Source: Crotalaria pallida (lineage: Eukaryota; Streptophyta; Magnoliopsida; Fabales; Fabaceae). Taken from it: a DNA stretch of 64,000 bases. Shown piece after piece: positions 32,778-42,221 of the stretch (its first letter is position 1; each line of letters starts with the position of its first letter). The notes beneath the pieces were generated by a model. The model worked only from the letters and a program-made list of their open reading frames with translations, ran no database searches and was not told the DNA's origin. The stretch is taken from positions 73,117,001 through 73,181,000 of the forward strand of contig CM075656.1 of the NCBI GenBank assembly GCA_037953625.1, in the 5' to 3' direction. The translations under genes were made by a program, and so were the position numbers.

Positions 32778-35700
32778 ATGTCTTCTGCAACATCTGCCAC
32801 CACTCTTTCTGCTGACCCTTCTCAATTGGTTGTTCTCAATGCCAGTGTCCACTCTACAATTAAACTGAATGCCACTAATTACCCTGCGTGGCGTGTCCAC
32901 CTTAATGCTCTTCTTGTTGGCTATGGTCTCAAAGGTTACGTTGATGGCACAACACCGTGCCCCTCCTCCTCTGCCGCTGATTATGCCCACTGGATCAGAC
33001 AGGACCAATTGATCCTGCTGACCATCATTTCTTCCGTTTCTGAAACTGTCATCACCATGCTAGGCAATGTCACAACGTCGAAGCAAGCATGGGATATTCT
33101 TCAAACGGCATTTGCTAACAAATCTCGATCACGAGTGATGTCTCTAAAAGAGCGTCTCATCAATGCTCAGAAAGGAGAACAAGATGTTGCTTCCTATCTC
33201 CACAACCTTCAAGCCATTAGCAATGAACTCGCCATTATTGGCTCTCCACCCGATAATACTGATCTTGTACTCCTTGCTATCAATGGTCTTGGTCCTGATT
33301 TTCGTGAAGTTACTGCTGCGATACGTGCGCGTGACACTTCTATCAGCTTTGAAGAGCTAACCGAGAAACTGGTTGATCATGAAACCTATCTCAAACGCCA
33401 AGAAAATGTCTCCTCCAATGTGGTTGTTCCCACTGCTCATGTCACACAGCGCACTCGCAGTCACACAGCTCGCTTTCGTCATCCGCAATCTCAGTCTCAG
33501 CCTACTGTTATAGCTAATAATCATCGTTCCTCACTTATGCCTAAGCCCCGTGTCATCTGTCAATACTGTAACAAACCTGGACATACAGCCCGTGAATGCT
33601 ACAGGTTGAATGGCTATCCATCCAGCTCCAACCCCAAACCCGTGGCTCACTATGCCACAAACTCCACCGCACCTCCGCACCAGAACTGGCTTCTTGACTC
33701 CGGGGCCTCCCATCATATTACAAATGACCTCCACAACCTCTCACTCTCCCACCCTTATCATGGCACAGATCAATTAATTGTAGGTGATGGTGCCGCACTA
33801 CCCATTAGTCATACAGGTAATACCACACTTATTACACCCACCTCATCACCCAATTTACATTTGTCTCAGGTTCTTTATGTTCCTAAAATTAAATCCAATC
33901 TTCTTTCCATCTCCAAACTATGTGCTACTAATAATGTCTCTGTTGAATTTGTTGACTCTAAGTTTCAGATCAAGGACCGGAAGACGGGGCAGGTACTGTT
34001 CCAAGGCAACCGCTACCATGACCTTTATCAACTTCAAACCTCTAACACTCTACCTCAAGCCCAGCATGCTCATGTCCACTCACCCACCAGCCTTCATCAC
34101 ATACTAGGTCACCCTTGTACCCGTGTCCAGCAGCATCTTCAAAAACATCTCAATATAACTTCCACCCCTACCAGTGACGTTTGTTTGTCCTGCCACAGCT
34201 GCAAAAGTCATAAACAACCTTTCTCCAACACTCACCTAACGAGCACAAGACCACTAGAATTAATCTTCTCGGATGTATGGGGACCTGCTCCCACTAAGTC
34301 CTTAGATGGCTTTCACTATTATGTTATTTTTGTGGATCACTTTTCCAAGTATACTTGGTTGTACCCCATGAAAAATAAATCTGATGTTACTCCCATTTTT
34401 ATGCAATTTAAAGCTGTTGTTGAAAATTTCTTTCATAATAATATCAAAGCCTTTTATAGTGATAATGGCGGCGAATATATTAAGCTTAGACATCTTCTCA
34501 ACTCATATGGCATCACACACTATACCTCACCTCCCCATACCCCTGAACTTAATGGCACAGCTGAGCGCCGCCATAGACATCTAGTGGAAACTGCTCGTAC
34601 CCTTCTACATCATGCCCATCTCCCTCCCACCTTCTGGTCACATGCCCTAGCTACTGCTACCTACCTTATAAATCGCTTACCTACCCCTAACCTCCATATG
34701 AAGTCTCCCTTCGAAGCACTGCATCATAAACCCCCCAATTATTCTCATCAACATGCCTTTGGATGCTTATGCTTTCCTTGGCTGAAACCATACACCCATA
34801 CCAAGCTTCAACCTAAATCCCTTCCTTGTATATTCATTGGATATTCTGCAGCCCAGTATGCCTACCTCTGTTTCGAACCCAAATCCAATCGTGTTTACAT
34901 CTCCCGACATGTAACGTTCATTGACCATGAATTCCCATATCTCAAACTTACCTCCACATCCCCCACTCTACCATCTAACACACACACTGCTCCTCAACCA
35001 CCTCACCTCCTTATACCACTCTCACATTCACCACCTCCTCACCCACCCAGTCCCTCATCTCCCCAACCGGCCGAACCACCACCTTCTTCTATCAATCCTC
35101 ATGATACAACCATTTCCTCCCTTGGAACATCAGTACCTCCCCCACCTTGCGGCTCCTTGGTTGATAACTTGGTTGATAACTCTTCTACAGTGACTGCACC
35201 AGTCCCTCCTTCCCATAATCATCATCCTATGGTTACTCGAGCCAAAAACAATGTCTTTAAACCGAAACGAGCTCTCACTGCCTCTAAACATCCATTACAT
35301 GAGAACCTTGAACCCTCCTGTGTGACTGAGGCCCTTAAATATCCTCAATGGCGAGCTGCTCTCTCTGAAGAATTCACTGCTCTCATTCGTAATGGAACCT
35401 GGACATTGGTGCCACCCCCACCAAATCAGAATATAGTAGATTGCAAATGGCTATTCCGTATAAAGCGGAACCCAGATAGTTCTATCTCTCGGCGCAAAGC
35501 CCGACTTGTTGCTAAGGGCTTCACGCAACGCCATGGTATTGATTACAAAGAAACGTTTGCCCCGGTGGTGAAACCTCAAACCATTAAAATAATACTGACC
35601 TTGGCATTACAACATTCCTGGCCAATGCATCAACTTGATGTTAATAATGCCTTTCTCCAAGGCTCTCTCTCTGAGGTAGTTTATATGAAGCAGCCCTCAG

Positions 35701-36863
35701 GATTTGTTGACAGCCAACACCCTACTCATGTCTGCAAACTTCACAAGGCAATCTATGGACTTCGTCAAGCACCACGGGCTTGGCATGATGCCCTCAAACA
35801 ATACGTCATCAGTTATGGCTTTATAATGAGCAAGAGTGATGAGTCCCTCTTCATATATCATCATGATAACATACTTGTCTACTTTCTTGCGTATGTTGAT
35901 GATCTATTGATCACAGGTAATTCGCCAGCATTCCTCAATCAATTCATTACGGATTTGGGCCACCATTTTTCACTGAAAAATCTTGGGACTCCTCATTACT
36001 TTCTTGGGATTGAACTCATTCCTACAAAACATGGTCTCTTTCTATCTCAGCATAAATATATACGAGATCTTCTCCACAAATTCAGTATGACTGGTGCTAA
36101 GGCTTGCTCCACTCCTCTCTGCACAACTACTCCTCTTCTCTTAGAAGATGGCACGACCTCTACTGATAGCTCTCTTTACCGCAGTATGATTGGTGCACTG
36201 CAGTATTTAACACTGACCAGACCAGATATTTCTTTCGCCGTGAGTAAACTTGCACAATTTATGCACAAACCTACAGAAACTCATATGCAGCAACTAAAAC
36301 GCACACTTCGTTATCTAAAGGGCACTCTGAACTTTGGCTTACAGCTTCTCAAGCCTCGCACTCTTGATGTTCATGCCTACACTGATGCGGACTGGGCAGG
36401 GGACCTCGACTCTAGAACTTCTACTTCAGCCTATATTATATATCTTGGCGGCAATCCAGTATCTTGGAGCTCAAAGTGCCAACGTTCCGTGGCTCGGTCC
36501 TCCACAGAAGCTGAATACCGTGCTGCTGCCAATGCTGCAGCCGAGGTTCAATGGGTTACTCATCTGCTTCAGGAACTTCATGTGCCCTTATCTGCCAAAC
36601 CTCAACTCTACTGTGACAATGTCGGGGCTACTTACTTATGTGCAAATCCAGTTCTTCATTCTCGAATGAAACATATTCAGATTGACTATCATTTTGTTCG
36701 AGAACTTGTCAGGCAAGGATTCTTAACTGTGTCTCACATTTCCACTCGTGATCAACTCGCAGATATTCTCACCAAACCTCTGGGCAGGCAATCATTCCGC
36801 AATTTTCGTTCCAAGATGCATGTCTCCGATGGAGACATCCTCTTGCGGGGGCGTATTGGATAA
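32778..36863 (+). CDS. Copia D gag-pol polyprotein, 1361 aa, intact
   Basis: One open frame encodes all proteins. The start is taken at ATG 32778 (MSSATSATTLSADPSQL), 56 bp after the LTR; the frame is open further upstream into the LTR, but that part is not Gag-like. Domains in order: Gag with W-rich UBN2-type region; CCHC knuckle CQYCNKPGHTAREC (from residue 261); protease LLDSGAS (Asp307); GAG-pre-integrase with LHHILGHP...CLSCHSCKSH; integrase with Asp499 (SDVWGP), Asp562 (SDNGGEY) and Glu596; reverse transcriptase with LVAKGFTQRHGIDYKETFAPV and YVDD (1039-1042); RNase H with YTDADWAGD (about 1201) and SSTEAEYRA; end near DILTKPL. The stop TAA (36861-36863) lies within the first 10 bases of the 3' LTR. 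No stop or shift is present, so it may be active or very recently active. Confidence 0.95.
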   Translation: MSSATSATTLSADPSQLVVLNASVHSTIKLNATNYPAWRVHLNALLVGYGLKGYVDGTTPCPSSSAADYAHWIRQDQLILLTIISSVSETVITMLGNVTTSKQAWDILQTAFANKSRSRVMSLKERLINAQKGEQDVASYLHNLQAISNELAIIGSPPDNTDLVLLAINGLGPDFREVTAAIRARDTSISFEELTEKLVDHETYLKRQENVSSNVVVPTAHVTQRTRSHTARFRHPQSQSQPTVIANNHRSSLMPKPRVICQYCNKPGHTARECYRLNGYPSSSNPKPVAHYATNSTAPPHQNWLLDSGASHHITNDLHNLSLSHPYHGTDQLIVGDGAALPISHTGNTTLITPTSSPNLHLSQVLYVPKIKSNLLSISKLCATNNVSVEFVDSKFQIKDRKTGQVLFQGNRYHDLYQLQTSNTLPQAQHAHVHSPTSLHHILGHPCTRVQQHLQKHLNITSTPTSDVCLSCHSCKSHKQPFSNTHLTSTRPLELIFSDVWGPAPTKSLDGFHYYVIFVDHFSKYTWLYPMKNKSDVTPIFMQFKAVVENFFHNNIKAFYSDNGGEYIKLRHLLNSYGITHYTSPPHTPELNGTAERRHRHLVETARTLLHHAHLPPTFWSHALATATYLINRLPTPNLHMKSPFEALHHKPPNYSHQHAFGCLCFPWLKPYTHTKLQPKSLPCIFIGYSAAQYAYLCFEPKSNRVYISRHVTFIDHEFPYLKLTSTSPTLPSNTHTAPQPPHLLIPLSHSPPPHPPSPSSPQPAEPPPSSINPHDTTISSLGTSVPPPPCGSLVDNLVDNSSTVTAPVPPSHNHHPMVTRAKNNVFKPKRALTASKHPLHENLEPSCVTEALKYPQWRAALSEEFTALIRNGTWTLVPPPPNQNIVDCKWLFRIKRNPDSSISRRKARLVAKGFTQRHGIDYKETFAPVVKPQTIKIILTLALQHSWPMHQLDVNNAFLQGSLSEVVYMKQPSGFVDSQHPTHVCKLHKAIYGLRQAPRAWHDALKQYVISYGFIMSKSDESLFIYHHDNILVYFLAYVDDLLITGNSPAFLNQFITDLGHHFSLKNLGTPHYFLGIELIPTKHGLFLSQHKYIRDLLHKFSMTGAKACSTPLCTTTPLLLEDGTTSTDSSLYRSMIGALQYLTLTRPDISFAVSKLAQFMHKPTETHMQQLKRTLRYLKGTLNFGLQLLKPRTLDVHAYTDADWAGDLDSRTSTSAYIIYLGGNPVSWSSKCQRSVARSSTEAEYRAAANAAAEVQWVTHLLQELHVPLSAKPQLYCDNVGATYLCANPVLHSRMKHIQIDYHFVRELVRQGFLTVSHISTRDQLADILTKPLGRQSFRNFRSKMHVSDGDILLRGRIG

Positions 36864-37072
36864 TATTGTACAGCACTAACAGACTCCCTCTTATCTATTA
36901 GTTAGCATCTCTTATCTATTAGTTAGTATCTCTGTTGTAACTATAGGGATAGACTTAAATTAGAATCTGTTAGGATTTACTGAGTTATTCATGCAACAGC
37001 ATCACCATCAATTGTATATATATATATCTCTTCTCTGTATCAATAATATGAAGCCAGTTTATATTCCTTATA
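36854..37072 (+). repeat. Copia D 3' LTR
   Basis: 219 bp, preceded by the purine tract TTGCGGGGGCG (36843-36853) and followed by TSD AGTAG (37073-37077). Confidence 0.94.
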
Positions 37073-37077
37073 AGTAG

Positions 37078-37773
37078 TACTGTTGTTTTTCTCACCACTT
37101 TCTCTGATCTCTTGCATTTGTCTTGCCAGGATCTTTCTTTCCATCTTCCTCCTTCTCATTAGTAAATGGAGTAAGTTGTATACCAAGTTGTAAAACTAAA
37201 CAAACAAGTTTGTTTGATTTTTCCTTGCACTTTCATGGATGGAAATGTTAGCATTAAGTTTAGTGAAAATGAACGGTGCTTGTGGAAGTGAGTGAACAAC
37301 AACGGGGAAGGCTCCGGTGCATGGTTAATTAAACCATGCATCGGTGCATGGTTTAAATTTTTTTTGTTTTTCAAATTTTTTTAATACAGATTTATTCAGA
37401 ATATTTTTTAACACAAGTTTGTATATAGATTTATTAGAATCTGTAAATTTTGAATACAGTTTTACTCAATTCAGTTTTTTAAGAACACAGAGTAAAAAAA
37501 ATCCAAATTATAAAAATCACTTCATATCCGTAAAAAAGAAAACACATAGAATATTTTTTAATTGATTAAATTTTAAAAAAATAAATAAAAAACCCAGAAA
37601 TAAAGGCATACACCGATGCATGTTATATGTTTACATGAAAAAAGTAAATGCTTATTACCTGCCCAAGAATCTCTCCCCACCCCTGGTTGGCCCAGCCAAA
37701 GCTAGGAGGCCCCACTTGATTAACCAAACTTATATTGATATGATCCCATCATATAGATAAACTTATGAAAGTT
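37078..37773. other. Intergenic DNA with small inverted repeat
   Basis: No gene is supported. At about 37317-37356 GGTGCATGGTTAATTAAACCATGCAT is followed by CGGTGCATGGTTT, so the GTGCATGGTT / AACCATGCA motif occurs three times in alternating orientation and can fold. The rest is AT-rich. Confidence 0.5.
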
Positions 37774-37786
37774 GAAAATAAATTTC

Positions 37787-37897
37787 GTCCGCGTAAGACA
37801 GCCCAGTTGGTGGCTACAGGGACACTTAGAATTTTTCCCTCCCAGGTCATGGGTTCTAGTCTCAAACCTCTCATGTAAACCAAAAAAAAAAAAAAAA
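37787..37897 (+). mobile_element. Short SINE (family 2) with 13-bp TSD
   Basis: About 110 bp: GTCCGCGTAAGACAGCCCAG, an A box-like TAAGACAGCCCAGTTGGTGG, a B box-like GGTCATGGGTTCTAGTCTC, ATGTAAACC and a poly(A) tail. The perfect TSD is GAAAATAAATTTC (37774-37786 and 37898-37910). A second copy is at 62431-62534. Minus-strand ORFs across it are not genes. Confidence 0.87.
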
Positions 37898-38043
37898 GAA
37901 AATAAATTTCTAAATGAAAGCCAATTCTTGTTCTAAGTAGGAATTCATTATGATGGACGGCACCTACCTCTTTTATTCTCTCTTGGTAATTATTATCAAT
38001 CACTTTTAAGTGAATTACAAATATTAATAAAACTAGCTCTCAC

Positions 38044-38060
38044 CCCGTGCAATGCACGGG
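38044..38060 (-). terminator. Helitron 3' hairpin
   Basis: CCCGTGCAATGCACGGG (plus strand) has 8-bp perfect arms with one central base. It is followed on the minus strand by GTGAGAG and CTAG/T. In Helitrons this hairpin ends rolling-circle transfer. Confidence 0.82.
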
Positions 38061-40188
38061 TTATTGATAATTTAATTTTTTATAATAAATATTTTAAAGT
38101 AAAGATTGTTTTTATTTTAAAGTAAAAATTATTATTACACAACAATAAAAAAAATTATACAAAAAGACAGAGACTTAAATGAAACACTACACTTAAAAAA
38201 AATTAATTTAAATGATTTTGTTAAGAAATATTGTACTTTCTTGTATAAATAAAAAGTAACACTTTATATCTGATATGTTCCTTATTTATTTTTTTTATCA
38301 TCCTTCCTTATTTATTAAAGAATGTTTTTAATATTTTTTTGTTTGATGGTATTATGAGTATATTTAAGGATAAATCAAAATATTTCCTATTTCATGAGAC
38401 ATGATAATTTCGTATTTTTTGAATATAAATTATCATTTTTTTAATATGATTATCACATTTATTATTATTATTATTATTATTCATATTTAAATATTTTGAT
38501 ATTTTTCATCGTTTACCTTATCCCAAATTAATCATAAGATTTGATCCTAAAAAATCTTTATCCTAATTGTTCTAATCATCTTTAATTTTTTTTTTATTTT
38601 TGAAATGTATGTACCTTTTTTTTTTAATCTGTTACAATTTTTTGTAGAGATTATAACAACTAAAGTATTTATCCATTGCAAACTTTTTACAAAATGATAA
38701 TCATTATATTTAATCATATATCCATATTGTTTGTAATGGTTGAAAAAAATCTATACTTTATTAGTATTTAATTTGTTTTACTTTTTAAAAAAATATTGGA
38801 ATATTCTCAATTTCGATATTGCAATACTGATAAAATATTGTTTGGTTTAAAAATTGTTTCAGGTAAAATTAAAAAATGAGCTCATAATAATAAATAATAT
38901 AAAATTATGTATAAAAAAATTGTCATTTTTATAAGATAATCTACCTTTATTATATTTTTTATTATAATTATCATTTAAATTTTAAAAATAATGAATTATG
39001 TTTATCTCCTTTTTGTAATTTGTGGATAGCATCAAAAATTTTTATTCCCGAATATCCTAACCAAATAACCCATAAGTTTTTTTTTTATAGATTAATCCCT
39101 CAGTTTTTTAATATAACACTTTTTATATTAATTATTATTTTTTCATAGTTATTGTGATAAAAAACAAATAAATTTATCTCGATAATACATTTAGATAAAA
39201 TGGTTACAGAAAAAGTAGGAAGAGATTTAGATTGAATTTATCTGTTTTTATCTTTGGGTATGTAGTTTGTATCTTGTTGTTATCTTTTAATATAAATTTA
39301 GATAATGTTTTTTTGTAATGTTTTTTCTTTTAATATACAATTTTGTGTGTCAAACTTCCCCAAAATTTTTGGGTCTGTAGTTTGTATCCTGTTTTTTTTA
39401 ATGTTGTTGTTATCTTTTAATATATTATGAGACTTATTTATAGGATTTTAATTTTAATTTAATTATTAAATAGAATTAATGATGATATTTTAATGTTGTT
39501 GGAAGAATGATGTGGAAAATTTGAATAATCTATTTCACTTAATTTTTTTCAGATACATGGCCAAATTGAACAGCGCTATCATAATTGATTATGCATTTCA
39601 GTATTCCAAAATGCATTTATTGCATTGCATTTATACCAACTGTTCAATGGTTAAGCTTATATCTCTCAAATTTTTACGAATGTTATTATCATTTTATTTT
39701 ACTTGGATGAGTTCCTAATGGGCCAAATATTTCGCCAATGTAAAAAGTAAATAATTTCCCTTGTTTTGATGTTTAAGGGAAAGAAGGGAATTTGGAGTTT
39801 AAGTTTATGCCATAGTAGATAGATAGAAGGTATGTGTTATTATAAAATAAAATCCCATTGTAGTCATGCTCCATGTTCTAATCTTATAACACAGACCTAG
39901 AGGCTAGAGGCAGTATTATATATGATTCAATAAACAATTAAATCTAAAATAAATCATGCCCCCCATGCTTACATCCCATCCAGCATATTACATAGCATAG
40001 ATCGTGTGAATGAATTTAATCCAGTGTTTTTACTTCTTTTGATAGGTGCAGGGAGAGGTAGAGGTTGATAAGTGATACAGAATTATTTCAGATGAGCAGG
40101 GCATTGGAAAATAAAAATAAAAAATAGCAGTTAGAGTTTACAAAATGAATATCAAAGCTATAGTAGATTCGGAGTGAAAAATCCAAAC

Positions 40189-40448
40189 CTCAAATGGGTT
40201 TATGTTTTGGCCTCCAAAACGGGTTTGAAAATTCGGATCACGGAAATCATAGATAGCTACGATATGATCTTGGTTGGGTCCGTCGAGACTAAGCATGAAA
40301 ATAGGAAGATCAGAGTTGGATGCGAGTGATTGTGACAGTGTCAGAGTGAGAAAAAAATATGAAATAATAAAATTAGAGAATTCTTGGAAGTAGAGAGATT
40401 TGAAGGTGAAACAAAGGTAAAGAACGAAGGTGAGACCAAGTTATATAT
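40189..40448 (-). pseudogene. Candidate captured gene start in Helitron (TATA, 5' UTR, first exon)
   Basis: On the minus strand, CTATATATAA (40450-40441) is followed by a C/T-rich 5' UTR-like stretch and an ATG at 40296 opening 36 codons (MLSLDGPNQDHIVAIYDF, then about 18 more). It ends at a good splice donor GAG/GTTTGG (40189/40188). The codon content and local GC rise differ from the AT-rich surroundings. I do not recognise the protein. Helitrons often capture gene pieces, so this is likely a fragment of a host gene. Confidence 0.5.
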
Positions 40449-40832
40449 AGTGATATTTTTTTAAAATTTTTTTTTAGGATAATGATTACTTCTTTTTTCA
40501 ACAATCCGAGGATAATAATTTCAGATACAAATAATGTTCAAGCATCATCTCTTTGTGTTTATCGATCTTTTTGAGGATAATGATTTTTTTTTAACAAAAT
40601 GAGGATAATGATTCAACATATTCCACATATAGATAATTTATTTAATTTTAAATATTAATTTTGAACAAATAATTTATTGATTTTAAATTATAATTTTGAT
40701 TAAAGGCGACGTTATCTACCTACAAATGCTTTGGTGCGAGTATTCTTTAAGCGAACAAACGTAGTGCCTCGAAAATTTCTCTGATAAACGTAGTGCCTCG
40801 AAAAGGGATGTTTTTATATAAGTATAGTAGAT

Positions 40833-41759
40833 TAATTAAAATTAGTTGATTATCTTGATTTTTTAGAAAACATACTACAACTTTATATTCTTAATTTTAT
40901 TTAATATTGAAATATTCTTCAATTGGTAATATTGAAACTAACAAACTTTAATTTAATCTTGTCATCTAAATATTCTTGATTTATTTCAATTGGTTGCTCG
41001 TTAATTAATGACATAAAAAGTGAAGATATTTAATAAATGCAAATATGAGTTATAAAAAATAAATGTTACCTAAAATTATAAAATGATTTATAAAAAGACC
41101 ATTAAAATTTTATAAGATGTGATTCATAATAAAAATTAGAAGGAATATATGGGAAATGCTGATAAGTACACTTAGTACATTTTTCAAGAAGTCAAATATA
41201 CTAAAAAAATTATTGAAAAATATATATATATTTTTTAAATTCCTAAGACAAAAGTAATATACACTTATAATTAGTACAGTATTTTTTTTAATTCTAAAAA
41301 TCTTAGGGCACTTGTTAAATAACTTTCTATATATTAGAAAGATTTGAAATTTAGGTTAAAAGAGTTAATTTCTCTTTCAAACTCTTACATGATATACACT
41401 CATACAGATTTTTGTTTTCCTTACCACAAGTGTGGCAGATTGAACATGCAAAGAAAAATTGTTTTTTGGTTGGGAAAGAACCATTAAAAGTTACTAATTG
41501 CTCAAACTACTCAAAATAAATTGAATATCTAACACGTCTTTGCGAGTGATTTATCCTTCTTAAATGAATCACTACAAGAAATTTGATAATAATGTGACAA
41601 TACATACATGATTTGATAATATTAACAATACTAACATTGAACTCAAATCAAATCATCCGTGCATTTTTGGGCATTTGATCACTCTCCAAAACTTCTAGGG
41701 AACACTAAATCAAAGGAATAAAAATTACAAGATGCAAATATAGATTAATTTATAACTAT
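40833..41759. other. AT-rich intergenic stretch, nothing recognised
   Basis: About 0.9 kb of low-complexity AT-rich DNA downstream of the kinase gene. No ORF or element ends are seen. Confidence 0.55.
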
Positions 41760-42221
41760 ATTGTGAACTATTTTACACTACGGTTTCTCTGTGAACTGGA
41801 ACAAACAGATGCATCAGGCTCAGCCATAATGCCTATAGCATATCCATAGAAAGCAAACTTCTCCACTGAAGTTCATAAACCATTCCCCTTTCCTTACCTT
41901 ACCTTGGTAAATAGCATGAACATCCTTGAAAGTTTCCTCAAGTAGCTTGGAAGGTAGCATATGATATGATGGCAAGTTTATATGAGATAACATTTGATGT
42001 CTCACAAAATGTGTCACAACCTTGTGCAATGGATTCAGATTGGTCAAAAAAAGACTATCTCTCAATATTAATTATTGAAAATTTAAATCAATTAACCAAT
42101 CAGAATCAGTAACACAGATTTATGGGATGTGTCGCACTTTATACACAATTGTGGTGGTAAGGTTGGACATGTTTTGTGACAGCATGGCACTAGGAAATAT
42201 GCATGAGCTCTTTGTTTCCAA
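41760..42221 (-). other. Probable 3' UTR and downstream flank of the kinase gene
   Basis: The 460 bp after the kinase stop codon are less AT-rich than the DNA beyond and probably include the 3' UTR. An 81-codon minus-strand ORF at 41820-42065 is not recognised and is not called a gene. Confidence 0.45.

Larger units (their letters stand above)
32503..37072 (+). mobile_element. Copia element D: complete, intact ORF, identical LTRs, TA...TA ends
   Basis: A 4.57-kb Ty1/Copia element. The LTRs (32503-32721 and 36854-37072) are both 219 bp and I see no difference between them. The termini are TATTGG...CTTATA rather than TG...CA. Non-canonical TATA-type ends are known for a minority of plant elements, mostly Copia. 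PBS, a single uninterrupted gag-pol ORF, polypurine tract and TSD are all present. The integrase signature (SDNGGEY...PPHTPE.NG..ERRHRH) suggests the Ale/Retrofit lineage. All visible parts needed for autonomy are in place. Confidence 0.95.
38033..40831 (-). mobile_element. Non-autonomous Helitron, 2.8 kb, minus strand
   Basis: Read on the minus strand it begins TCTACTATACTTATATAAAA (40831 downward) after an A and ends with a GC hairpin CCCGTGCA-T-TGCACGGG (38060-38044), 7 bases, then CTAG (38036-38033) followed by T. The 5' TC, 3' hairpin about 11 nt from a CTRR end, and A/T insertion without TSD are the Helitron signature. No Rep/helicase ORF is present, so it is non-autonomous. Inside lies a candidate captured promoter and first exon (40189-40448). 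Subterminal direct repeats AACGTAGTGCCTCGAAAA lie at about 40758 and 40788. Confidence 0.85.

Noticed and set aside
37749..38003. Minus-strand ORF of 84 codons (and similar 62362-62616)
   Set aside because: Both are reverse-strand readings of the short SINE, a known source of false plant proteins.
41820..42065. 81-codon minus-strand ORF downstream of the kinase
   Set aside because: No domain, lies where the kinase 3' UTR is expected, and lacks coding-like composition.
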